From positions 219,654 to 283,653 of the forward strand of contig JAPOVV010000077.1 of the NCBI GenBank assembly GCA_026707945.1: a stretch of DNA of 64,000 nucleotides. Direction: 5' to 3'. Made by a program: the position numbers and the translations under genes. Below, piece after piece: positions 16,646 through 24,937 of the stretch; within the stretch, counting starts at the first letter, position 1, and each line of letters starts with the position of its first letter. The DNA is from Gammaproteobacteria bacterium (GTDB lineage: Bacteria > Pseudomonadota > Gammaproteobacteria > Pseudomonadales > Azotimanducaceae). The notes under the pieces were generated by a model. The model made no database searches. It was not told the origin of the DNA and saw only the letters and a list, made by a program, of their open reading frames with translations.

Positions 16646-18964
16646 CTAGATCACATCTTGCTGCTGAAACGCAGAGACGTGTAAAGCTATTTCCGCAGCC
16701 TTGATGGTTTCAGGTTGCCAATGGGATGGGAAATAGCGAGCAAAATCGCTACGTGTAAACCGAGGATCAATTAGAACGACAACGCCGCGATCCTTCTCAC
16801 CACGAACGACACGACCGGCCGCTTGCACTACCCTAGTCATTGCTGGTCGGCGATACGCAATCTCGTAACCGCGATCAGACAAAGTCGCAATGCGGTCGCG
16901 TTCCACTGAACGCGGTGGAATTCCCGGGCTCACAACGACAACTCCTTCGAGTGAAGCCTGTTCGATATCGATTGACTCGGTGAACACTCCGCCCATCACC
17001 ACAAACCCGAGTTGATTGTCATCAAGTGACAGTCGATTCAAAAATTCATCGCGTTCTTCGAGATTCATTCGAGGTCGTTGTACGAGTGTCGATTCAGCAA
17101 CAGAGAGATGATCGAGCACCAAATCCATGTACTCAAACGACGGAAAGGCAATCAGCCAATTACCGCTCGAAATACCTCGGATATCCTCAATCAGGCGTGC
17201 CAAGTCTGGTGCTGTCCGCTTACGCTCGTTGTAATACGTCGTGACGTCCGGTACAACAACGACGCTGAGTCGACTTAGGTCAGGTGTCAATGTTGCACTC
17301 TTAATTGGCCCTTCGAGACCGTGCTCCTCATTGAAGAGGTCCCCCGGGGACATCGTTCCCGAAAATCGAATGGATCCGTGAAATTCACTAACGATGTCTT
17401 TGATCCAAGCATTCGGCAGCAAGCAACGGAACTGTATGCGACGTTCACTTTGCGTCCGGTTGAGCAACCATACGAATTTCCGAGGATCTTCCTCGCTTAT
17501 CTTTGCGATTGATCGGAAGCGTAAAAACTCGTAGAGGCAATCGTCAATCGCACTTGAATCCGTCATAATTCTGAGACGCAAATCATCTGACTCAAACAAT
17601 CGATCAACCTCTCCGATTAATCTGTTATCAATCTCGTCGACGACCGCTTCTCCGACCGAAGGAAGAACAGTATCGAGAACATCATTCAATAACGACTGCA
17701 CTTTTTTGAAATGTGGTTCCAGAGATGAGTTTCTAGCTTCATTGACCGCGTTCTCAATCAGTTCGAAATCAAATTCACAACTCAGCATGTCTCGCACCCG
17801 TTCGGTCAGTCGATGTGCCTCGTCAACCAACAACCCGACTCGATTGAACAGCCGTGAACGAAGACGCTTGAGTTGTACCAATGGATCGAAAACGTAGTTG
17901 TAGTCGCAGATCACTACGTCGGACCACTCTGCTACGTCAAGTGACAACTCAAAGGGACATACTTTTTTCGATTTGGCAACAGCGTCAATCGCAGTTCGAT
18001 CGACCTTACCGTTTTGAAGTAGATGTTTCGTAGCGTCTCGTACACGGTCGAAATGACCCTTTGCGTAATCACACTCCTCTGGTCGACATGCAGCACCCGG
18101 CGTCAAGCAGACACGGTCCTTCGCAGACACGGTAACCTGAACAAGCCGATCGTTTTGCTCTTGAAGAGCCGAAAAAGCATCTATCGCTGCCCGTTGACCC
18201 GTCGTTCGCGCTGTGCTATATACCACGCGATCGAGTTCTCGTTCACCCATTGCTTTAACCACAGGAAAAGCCGTAGCCATTGTTTTCCCTGTGCCCGTTG
18301 GTGCTTCAATCAATAGGTTCGTTTTATCACGCAGGCTCACGAAACCATGACGTGCTAGCTGAAGCTGGTTTTTGTTGTAGGTTTCGAATGGAAACGATTG
18401 GGACGACGCTATCTCATTTCGTCTTTCAAGACGGGTCAAAACATCGCTTATCCAATTACAGTAGTCTTGAGCCGTACCTTCAAAATACTCGTCGAGTGTT
18501 TTGGAATCCTCCGCCCGATCGAAATGGTGAGTCTCTCCTGAGTCTGGATGAATGTACGTTAGGCGGGTGGCGATCGATGCAACGTCGCCTCGTGAATCGA
18601 GCATCGCCGCGTAGAGACGCACCTGAGCTTCATGAACCGTACGATCACACGAAGGTACGGCGTTTGGGTTCTTTCTGGTGGTCTTTATTTCCTCTACTAG
18701 AAGTCGAGAACCGTTTAACTCTTCCTCAATAGAAACGCCGTCCGCGCGACCAGTGACGTGTAATGTGATGGACTCGTGCTGGAATTCGCGTCTAACACGC
18801 ACTTCGGATTCATACGAAGAACGTTCCAGCTTGATTCGTGTTTGATATTTACCTTGTGCCTCGATGCCTTCTCGAGCGGTAGTCGGGTCCTCTGAGCGGT
18901 CGTCGATATCGCCGCGTCGGTGTACGAATGTCGCGAGTTCAGATACACCGATCGAGATTTCCAC
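16646..18964 (-). CDS. Iron-sulfur superfamily 2 helicase (DinG/XPD type) with N-terminal nuclease-like domain
   Basis: DNA helicase of 772 residues. Residues ~70-125 carry a RecB/Cas4-like PD-(D/E)xK pattern: GRAD (D75), EEIK (E92, K94) and 'HEAQVRLYAAML'. The helicase core has Walker A APTGTGKT (221-228), four cysteines at 286, 293, 298 and 336 matching a 4Fe-4S cluster, and the DEAH box at 381-384. Its C-terminal half ends with 'QAAGRVVRGEKDRGVVVLIDPRF' (motif VI). This is the architecture of bacterial DinG-like helicases fused to a nuclease fold; whether the nuclease part cuts is unknown. It lies three bases after the VRR-NUC gene, so they form one operon, probably for DNA repair. Confidence 0.85.
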   Translation of the reverse strand: MEISIGVSELATFVHRRGDIDDRSEDPTTAREGIEAQGKYQTRIKLERSSYESEVRVRREFQHESITLHVTGRADGVSIEEELNGSRLLVEEIKTTRKNPNAVPSCDRTVHEAQVRLYAAMLDSRGDVASIATRLTYIHPDSGETHHFDRAEDSKTLDEYFEGTAQDYCNWISDVLTRLERRNEIASSQSFPFETYNKNQLQLARHGFVSLRDKTNLLIEAPTGTGKTMATAFPVVKAMGERELDRVVYSTARTTGQRAAIDAFSALQEQNDRLVQVTVSAKDRVCLTPGAACRPEECDYAKGHFDRVRDATKHLLQNGKVDRTAIDAVAKSKKVCPFELSLDVAEWSDVVICDYNYVFDPLVQLKRLRSRLFNRVGLLVDEAHRLTERVRDMLSCEFDFELIENAVNEARNSSLEPHFKKVQSLLNDVLDTVLPSVGEAVVDEIDNRLIGEVDRLFESDDLRLRIMTDSSAIDDCLYEFLRFRSIAKISEEDPRKFVWLLNRTQSERRIQFRCLLPNAWIKDIVSEFHGSIRFSGTMSPGDLFNEEHGLEGPIKSATLTPDLSRLSVVVVPDVTTYYNERKRTAPDLARLIEDIRGISSGNWLIAFPSFEYMDLVLDHLSVAESTLVQRPRMNLEERDEFLNRLSLDDNQLGFVVMGGVFTESIDIEQASLEGVVVVSPGIPPRSVERDRIATLSDRGYEIAYRRPAMTRVVQAAGRVVRGEKDRGVVVLIDPRFTRSDFARYFPSHWQPETIKAAEIALHVSAFQQQDVI

Positions 18965-18967
18965 GGA

Positions 18968-20599
18968 TTAACTGAATCTCCATACGTAGACGTTGAACTG
19001 CGCCTGCATCAATCGTTCGATCCAGAGACGCTGATTAGGTCGCAATTGGTCGCCTGGACCTTTGACCTCTACAAATGCAATCTCACCGTTTTGATCTATC
19101 ACAGTCAAATCCGGAAACCCGGCACGAAATTGTCGAAGATCTTGAATCACAATCCTCAACAGTTTTTCGAGTTGATCTATCGTCATAGCATCAAGAATCG
19201 AGTTGAGTAGACTAGGTGTCAGAATCGGCCACGCGACAAGTTGGCTACTGATTCCGCGCTTATGGCGAGCAGTTGCAAGGATCCGAGTTTTTAGTTCAAT
19301 CGGACGAGCAAGTGGGTCTTCACAAACGTCTTGACGGACGCGAAAGAACTCTGGCCAATACAGGTCCAGTGGGGTAGCTTGGAACGGGTTTACAAACGCA
19401 CCACGTACAGAGGCATATAGCCAGTCCCAATACGCCAACGCAAATAGACCATTCGGGAGCAGATTTTCCAAATGCCATGCTTGAGACCCTTCGTCCATAA
19501 GCTGTTGAGTGGCAAACGACTCAATCCTTTGATAGTCCGTAGTGGGTGCTAGGTCCTCCCGAATCTCGATTTTTTGTTGCGGTAATCTTGGTCTTCCGAA
19601 TCGTTGGGCGAACGCATGTTCTTCATACGAACGTGGCGCTTTCAGGATATCGACCCTGACTCGTTCTACGTCCTCGGTTCGGCCTTCTTTCATCAAAATG
19701 CGCATCGTGCGTTCGCGTGCGGGATGCGCGGTCGAGCTTCGAAAGCACCGTAGCGCTAGGTTGTGTTCGTTCGCTCGTTCTAAATTGCGACCTAGAGCAT
19801 TCAAAGTACGACTACGACGTAGTTCAAAGACGCGGTCTTTCTCCCGCTTCTTAAGCGCACGATAGATTGATTTCGCGTCCTCAGTCGATACAGCTTTACC
19901 GAGAGTTTCAACGACTTCCGCTAGCTCGCTAAGTTCTATATAGCGATCAATAGCTCGCCTAGTCTGGAACAATCGAAATGCTGGATCCAACTCATACGTT
20001 TCGAATCGCGTGACGCCGAGATCGCGAATGACGAACTCGTCGAGCCTTTGCAACGAATTTCCAAAGAACAGCAGGCAGAAGAATTCGAATGATTTCGTCG
20101 CCGTTACAAGCAACCACGGACAGCACTCACTAACGCGATCGCGAATGATTTTGTCATCATGTTCCGACAGTATCGTGTCGACCAGCTCGGACTTTCTTCC
20201 TTTCAATTCACTTTGAATGAATGTCGACTTCAATTCTGCCACGGTCAGTAAGGCAAGTATTTCGGTGCTATCACCTTCTGCATTAACAGCAATCAGACAC
20301 GCCTTCCTCAACTCTTCGAGCGCTGTTGAAACGTCATCAACGTCCGCATACGCGAGTGAATCGATTCGAATATAGCTCTTTGTTCTTGAAAGGAGCCGCG
20401 CGAGCAATCGCAGCGCTGAGACTGATAACGATAACGTGGACTCAGCGAATCTCGACTCGTCAGCTGTTAGGAGATCACTGTACTGATTACAAACCGTACT
20501 GATGACCGCAGTTAGATTCTCCGCGTAGTAACCGTCCGGTGGCGCTTGATTGGGGGCTAAACGAGGCAATGTGCGATCCGTGATACCACCCGTTATCAA
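18968..20599 (-). CDS. FAN1-like VRR-NUC domain nuclease
   Basis: A 543-residue protein related to FAN1, a structure-specific nuclease acting on interstrand crosslinks and 5' flaps. The C-terminal ~110 residues are the VRR-NUC domain: GFPDL at 494-498 (D497), EVKGPGD from 511 (E511, K513) and a glutamine at 523, the complete catalytic set. A SAP-like DNA-binding stretch 'LLTVAELKSTFIQSELKGRKSELVDTI'-like lies around residues 115-145. A helical TPR-like region follows ('ALRCFRSSTAHPARERTMRIL'). The helicase gene comes three bases later, so the pair is cotranscribed. Crosslink repair is the family role; activity in this organism is inferred. Confidence 0.88.
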   Translation of the reverse strand: MITGGITDRTLPRLAPNQAPPDGYYAENLTAVISTVCNQYSDLLTADESRFAESTLSLSVSALRLLARLLSRTKSYIRIDSLAYADVDDVSTALEELRKACLIAVNAEGDSTEILALLTVAELKSTFIQSELKGRKSELVDTILSEHDDKIIRDRVSECCPWLLVTATKSFEFFCLLFFGNSLQRLDEFVIRDLGVTRFETYELDPAFRLFQTRRAIDRYIELSELAEVVETLGKAVSTEDAKSIYRALKKREKDRVFELRRSRTLNALGRNLERANEHNLALRCFRSSTAHPARERTMRILMKEGRTEDVERVRVDILKAPRSYEEHAFAQRFGRPRLPQQKIEIREDLAPTTDYQRIESFATQQLMDEGSQAWHLENLLPNGLFALAYWDWLYASVRGAFVNPFQATPLDLYWPEFFRVRQDVCEDPLARPIELKTRILATARHKRGISSQLVAWPILTPSLLNSILDAMTIDQLEKLLRIVIQDLRQFRAGFPDLTVIDQNGEIAFVEVKGPGDQLRPNQRLWIERLMQAQFNVYVWRFS

Positions 20600-20722
20600 G
20601 GTGTGAACGAGGCAACGACGCCGATTCTTTTATGGTTGTGAGCTGCTGGTAGGCGAGTTGGCATTATGATTGCACTGCAGTTGTGAACTTGAAGGGAACT
20701 TTAAGGTCAAAACTGTAAACAT

Positions 20723-20738
20723 TGACGTAATTACGTCA
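20723..20738. promoter_or_regulatory. Perfect 16-bp palindrome upstream of the EGxCG peptide gene
   Basis: TGACGTAATTACGTCA is a perfect inverted repeat 77 bp before the peptide's ATG, within the 216-bp gap after the divergent FAN1-like gene. It overlaps TTGACG (20722-20727), which could serve as a -35 element, though no good -10 lies 17 bp further. A GGAACTT at 20695-20701 just upstream resembles the -35 of extracytoplasmic sigma promoters. Dimeric repressors or activators bind sites of this type, but the regulator is unknown. Confidence 0.45.
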
Positions 20739-20815
20739 GGATGGCGGGACCTGGTACAGAGACTTCTGGGTCAGTTGCTCGCTTACAAATTGGTTTTGGA
20801 TGATTGAGGAAAACT

Positions 20816-21082
20816 ATGTCCAAACTCTCTGTTAACCCTCTCGTCTTAGGAGTGGGTGCTTTTGTAGTAGCAACCGCAGGTTCCTCGGTTCTTGCCGCAG
20901 ATATGGATGCAGCGCTCGATACGAGTGCTTTAGATGACTCCCTTCTAACGATCGCTGGCTCTCATGAAGGTGAAGGTGAATGCGGTGAGAAAGACGAAGA
21001 AGGTAAGTGCGGCGAAGGCCAATGTGGTGAAGACGACGGCGGCGAAGAAGAGGAAGGTGAGGAAGAGGAAGAAGAAGCCTAG
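20816..21082 (+). CDS. Exported EGxCG-motif peptide, HvfA/bufferin-like RiPP precursor candidate
   Basis: An 88-residue precursor. A signal peptide (1 to ~27, 'VLGVGAFVVATAGSSVLA') is followed by a short spacer and an acidic low-complexity tail. Its only three cysteines (C56, C65, C70) lie in GECG, EGKCG and EGQCG, the motif that MNIO (DUF692) enzymes convert to thiooxazole or oxazolone-thioamide groups in HvfA/bufferin peptides for copper handling. The tail ends in a run of glutamates. ATG 20816 is chosen because GAGGA (20806-20810) precedes it; the TTG at 20804 is less likely. No DUF692, DUF2063 or DoxX gene follows; a terminator does. Membership of the family is likely; modification is inference. 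Confidence 0.75.
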   Translation: MSKLSVNPLVLGVGAFVVATAGSSVLAADMDAALDTSALDDSLLTIAGSHEGEGECGEKDEEGKCGEGQCGEDDGGEEEEGEEEEEEA

Positions 21083-21140
21083 CTTCGACTGACTTCGCTA
21101 TGTCCGATTAGTTCATAGCTTCTACTCATCGAAAGTAGCA

Positions 21141-21179
21141 AAGCCGTGGGTGCTTGCATCCACGGCTTTTCTTTTTTCT
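21141..21179 (+). terminator. Rho-independent terminator of the EGxCG peptide gene
   Basis: AAGCCGTGG (21141-21149) pairs perfectly with CCACGGCTT (21160-21168) around a 10-base loop and runs into a T-rich tract. It lies 59 bp after the peptide stop, making the peptide a single-gene transcript. Confidence 0.9.
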
Positions 21180-21332
21180 AACAATCGAATCCGTTCTCTC
21201 GCTACGTGCCTCTGTCACAACCTAAAGAATTCATCTGAATCCTATAATTTCATCCGCAGCGCCCGCGCAAAACTACACGCTTCATCGTTTATATTCAGCG
21301 ACTATCGGCTATCTAAACACGCCAAGATCACC

Positions 21333-23441
21333 GTGTCGAACTTCGCTCACCTCACTAGCATAGGGTTTCGCTGTCAGCGACTGCTCGAAGTCGTGATCGC
21401 ATCTTGCTTTGCCTTTGTATCTATTTCAATAGCGGCGCAACAAACCGTCGGGACGTCTCAACCTGCTCCCAAACTCTTAGATGCCATCAGTGACCAAACA
21501 CTTTTTCTCAATCCTGTGTACGTCGAAGCTGCGGGATCGGTTGCGTCACAAAGGATTTATTTACGGGATCTACATCTATCTTTCGGAGAGTCAACCGATC
21601 AGAAGTTCTCCGCCTATCCGTACAACAAGTCGGTAGCAGACGCATGGGTTGTTGAGAACTTTCTCATCGTATTAGCGAAATCAGTCGGCTCCGCACAGGT
21701 CGCTGTAACAGCTTCCAATGAATTCGGGTCAATGATCGACTGGTTTATCGTCCACGTCGAGGAGCGCAAAGAGACGGAACGTTCGAATCAGGCGAAAGCA
21801 GTCTTTCAGTCTGAATTCTTGACGGCGCCTATTAGCTTCAAGAGCGAAATTACTCTGCGATTGCCAGAACTTACTACGGGTTCAGCGAAATACCTCATCG
21901 CACCCGACCTACCCTCTGGACTTGTATACGACGAATTAAATAAATCGATTCGTGGTCGCCCGGAGGGAGGAATACCCTCATCGACTTATTACTGGATTGG
22001 TGTATCAGATTTGGGAGCAGGTATTCAGCAGTTCACTTTCGCTCCTCACCAGGAGCGAGAAGTCGAGGCCGCGACATCGAGCGTGTCCACGCCAGTCCTT
22101 AGTTTCGAAGAGTCGCTCCCACCAACGATCACAGTCGATTCAGCTAGTTTCGTAGACCATCGATCGTCAACTTCACCACGTGCCACACCAACGGGATCGG
22201 TCGCAGCGTCGCGGCCGTTCCGACCGGAAAGTAGTGATATTTCAACCCATCAGAATCTCCTGCACGGCGTAACTAGCGCGATGCACTCGCGCTTTCGCGA
22301 TGTGTCATTGCGACAAGCTGGTTCCGAACCAAGTACATATACCTTGTGGAACTACGCCAGCACGCGCTACTCTGCCAATTCATCGCGACCTGGCATCGAG
22401 CCTTCAGGCATTTACGTGGGTTTCGACACCAAGCTCGTAGAGAACATTACGACAGGATTGACCATCAGTTTTGATAGCCAAGGATTCACAAACACCTCAC
22501 TGCGGAACTCGAATCGCACTCACGACCTGGCAGGAGCGAACCTCGCTAGCATCCTGCCCTATGCCCGTTGGCACGATGGAAGTGGCGCAGAAATCTGGGG
22601 CGTAGTGGGTCTAGCTCGAGATTTGTCAGAATTCGACGGCACTAATGCGCCGAATTCAGACTTGCGTAGTCGAAATCTTCTCTTAGGCGCTGTAGGATGG
22701 CGGCAACTACTCGGTTCAACAGGTAGTGTCCAACTAGCGACGGTTGGAGACGCGGGTCTCACCATTCCATTGCGCTCAGGCGCAATTGATTCGGATCAAG
22801 GGCTATTGACCTACATCGGTTCGCGAAGCCTCAGCGCAGGATTGGAAATGTCCTTCTCCGGTGAGCAAGTACAACCGTATGTTGGATTGAGCGGTCGCAT
22901 AAATAGCAGTCCCGAGACTCGAGACACGTCATTAGAAGCTCTCGGGGGCGTTCGTTACACCTCGCTAAGCGGCTTAACGTTTGAAGCTGAAGGACGCGCA
23001 CTTTCAGCCCAAGACGTGTTTGAAGATCCCGAACTGGTGTTCAGCGTTGCAGCGCATCTAGATCCAGGTCTGCGTGGTGAAGGACTAGCGCTCTCAGTCT
23101 CGCCAATGTATGGTGTCAATCGATCTCAAGGGTTCCTAACGCCCGATTCGGCGTTTCGCTACTCTCATTACGGAGACGAAAGATTTACCACGAGTCATCA
23201 AAATGCTTGGGCGATGAGCGGCTCGCTAAGTTACGGCGTACCGGTTGGTGGCACTGGCGTTATCACGCCTTTCGGGCAAATCGCGATTTCGACCCTCAAC
23301 CAAACGCGTATGGGAGTTCGTGTAGCGCTTAATTCAAGCCTTGACCGATTGTTCAATCTCGAGATCGCGACCGTACAGTCTCGATTTGATCAGCAGGAGT
23401 TCGACAAAGGCGTCGACATTCAGCTCCGGCTTGTCTTCTAA
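21333..23441 (+). CDS. Autotransporter-like outer-membrane protein with Ig/cadherin-like repeats
   Basis: Probable surface protein of about 702 residues. The frame is open back to 21150, but that start lies inside the terminator hairpin. GTG 21333 places a basic stretch and hydrophobic segment ('RLLEVVIASCFAFVSISIAA') as a signal peptide, so it is preferred, though weakly. The passenger has a cadherin-like unit ('DQTLFLNPVYVEAAG ... VAVTASNEFGS') and a putative-Ig unit ('LPSGLVYDELNKSIRGRP'). From about residue 340 alternating polar/hydrophobic strands form a barrel ('GIYVGFDTKLVENITTGLTI', 'GAEIWGVVGLAR') ending in 'QLRLVF', a typical terminal aromatic strand. Ligand or function unknown. Confidence 0.65.
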   Translation: MSNFAHLTSIGFRCQRLLEVVIASCFAFVSISIAAQQTVGTSQPAPKLLDAISDQTLFLNPVYVEAAGSVASQRIYLRDLHLSFGESTDQKFSAYPYNKSVADAWVVENFLIVLAKSVGSAQVAVTASNEFGSMIDWFIVHVEERKETERSNQAKAVFQSEFLTAPISFKSEITLRLPELTTGSAKYLIAPDLPSGLVYDELNKSIRGRPEGGIPSSTYYWIGVSDLGAGIQQFTFAPHQEREVEAATSSVSTPVLSFEESLPPTITVDSASFVDHRSSTSPRATPTGSVAASRPFRPESSDISTHQNLLHGVTSAMHSRFRDVSLRQAGSEPSTYTLWNYASTRYSANSSRPGIEPSGIYVGFDTKLVENITTGLTISFDSQGFTNTSLRNSNRTHDLAGANLASILPYARWHDGSGAEIWGVVGLARDLSEFDGTNAPNSDLRSRNLLLGAVGWRQLLGSTGSVQLATVGDAGLTIPLRSGAIDSDQGLLTYIGSRSLSAGLEMSFSGEQVQPYVGLSGRINSSPETRDTSLEALGGVRYTSLSGLTFEAEGRALSAQDVFEDPELVFSVAAHLDPGLRGEGLALSVSPMYGVNRSQGFLTPDSAFRYSHYGDERFTTSHQNAWAMSGSLSYGVPVGGTGVITPFGQIAISTLNQTRMGVRVALNSSLDRLFNLEIATVQSRFDQQEFDKGVDIQLRLVF

Positions 23442-23493
23442 GTGAGCTACCTCTACTTGAGCGTCAATTGAGCTAGCTCTCCTCGTCATCAAC

Positions 23494-23979
23494 GTGCCTA
23501 AATTCGCGCCGTACTGTTTTGTGACGGTCACCGACCAAAAGGCGCTCGATGCGGTCCATGAATCCGGTTCAAGCAATGGGTCATTTCGAGATCGCCATCC
23601 ATGGCTAGTCGCACGGGAGCTACTTGAACTAGCAAGTTCAAACGAAGAGCTAGTACCCATCGTGTTCGTCGTTGAACCAGACCTTAAACTGAAAGATTGG
23701 GCAATTGTTCGTGACATAGACGTCGTCACGTATTCGGGTCAAGCCTACGAGACCCAATGTGCGTTTGAACGCCTGCGTCCCGTCAATCCAATTTTCGAAG
23801 CACTCGATAGCATAGTATTGCTGCCATCAAGCGAGCAGGTTCACCGTGAGACGCTTGAACCGATTCGGAAGTATCGACAACACCTCGACGACGTACACGT
23901 ATTTCCTTACGCTATTTGTGAAACACCAGCGTTTGCGTATACGGAAGCCGACATCGAGTCGGCGAAGCCAGCCTACTAG
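23494..23979 (+). CDS. Conserved-looking hypothetical protein
   Basis: A 161-residue cytosolic protein from a GTG start, with no signal peptide or membrane segment. Alternating strands and helices are suggested ('PYCFVTVTDQKALDAV', 'LVPIVFVVEPDLKLKDWAIVRDIDVVTYSG'). I recognise no family. It follows the autotransporter-like gene by 52 bp and ends with a four-base overlap into the convergent aldolase gene, so the frame is probably real and used. Coding on the opposite strand is broken into short pieces, which supports this strand. Confidence 0.5.
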   Translation: MPKFAPYCFVTVTDQKALDAVHESGSSNGSFRDRHPWLVARELLELASSNEELVPIVFVVEPDLKLKDWAIVRDIDVVTYSGQAYETQCAFERLRPVNPIFEALDSIVLLPSSEQVHRETLEPIRKYRQHLDDVHVFPYAICETPAFAYTEADIESAKPAY

Positions 23980-24767
23980 TAACCTGAAGCTTCGCGTTTT
24001 GCCTCACTGACTTCCTTGGCTTGCGCGAGTTGCGCGCTCGCCGCACCAGCAAGGAAAGCACTGTCCGTTCCTAGCGTAACGAGATTGAACCCCTGTTCAA
24101 GATATCGTTTGGTCGCATCAAGACTACCTGTGTGGATGCCAGCCGCGATGCCATGTTTTTCACATGTCCTGCGAATGAGTTCAACGGTATCGATGTGCTT
24201 TTGGTCTTGACTTCCGGTTGTCGGGCTCAAACCTAGCGCATAGCCTAGATCGGAGGGACCAATGTATATTCCATCGAGCCCAGGGGTCGAAGCGATTTCG
24301 TCCAGATTTTCAATTCCGTCGGCGGTTTCAACCATCGCCACGCACGCGATCTGATCATTTGCTTCATGCGTGTACCCCCGCCCGCCATACATGGCCGCTC
24401 GGATCGGACCGAAAGATCGATGACCAACCGGTGGATAGCGGCAGGAGTCGACAGCTAACGCTGCCTCTTCTCGATTGTTGACCATTGGAACGATCACACC
24501 GTAAGCGCCTGCATCCAACGCTTTCATGATCTCATACGGCTCGTTCCAAGGTACCCTGACAAAGGGGATTGAGTCGTAATTCGAGATTGCAGGCAGCATG
24601 TATTTGAGATCGTCGTAGCTCAACATACCGTGCTGTAGGTCGACACATAGGTAGTCAAACCCGAGATTAGACATCGTTTCCGCCGTGTATGAATTGCCGA
24701 TACTGAGCCAGCCGCCCACAGATTGTCCGCCTTTTCGCCATGATGTAAGTACAGTGTTCTCTCGCAT
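23976..24767 (-). CDS. HpcH/HpaI-type class II pyruvate aldolase
   Basis: Metal-dependent aldolase, 263 residues, of the HpcH/HpaI (CitE-like TIM barrel) family that cleaves 2-keto-4-hydroxy acids to pyruvate and an aldehyde. 'DYLCVDLQHGMLSYDDL' holds the catalytic His and start of the active site, 'RVPWNEPYEIMKALDAGAYGVIVPMV' the conserved Arg, 'VETADGIENLDEI' the metal-binding Glu and 'DGIYIGPSDLGYALGL' the Asp. It is divergent from the acyl-CoA ligase gene, with 170 bp between. Which 2-keto acid it cleaves is not visible; aromatic meta-cleavage and sugar-acid pathways both use such enzymes. Confidence 0.88.
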   Translation of the reverse strand: MRENTVLTSWRKGGQSVGGWLSIGNSYTAETMSNLGFDYLCVDLQHGMLSYDDLKYMLPAISNYDSIPFVRVPWNEPYEIMKALDAGAYGVIVPMVNNREEAALAVDSCRYPPVGHRSFGPIRAAMYGGRGYTHEANDQIACVAMVETADGIENLDEIASTPGLDGIYIGPSDLGYALGLSPTTGSQDQKHIDTVELIRRTCEKHGIAAGIHTGSLDATKRYLEQGFNLVTLGTDSAFLAGAASAQLAQAKEVSEAKREASGY

Positions 24768-24937
24768 GATCGTTCTCGCTCCAGGTAGACAATGGCTGCT
24801 TCGCGCACGTCAGACGAAGTGCCTATACGATGGTTCGGCGGCGATTTTAGCGAGGCTTCCAATATCATTCCTCGCTTCGCAAATCTTCAGAACCTCATAT
24901 GAAGGCGCACGCGCGTTCCAAAGGAACGATCTAGACC

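Noticed and set aside
21150..21332. Using GTG 21150 as the start of the autotransporter-like gene
   Set aside because: It lies inside the terminator hairpin of the previous gene, and the residues that follow are not signal-like.
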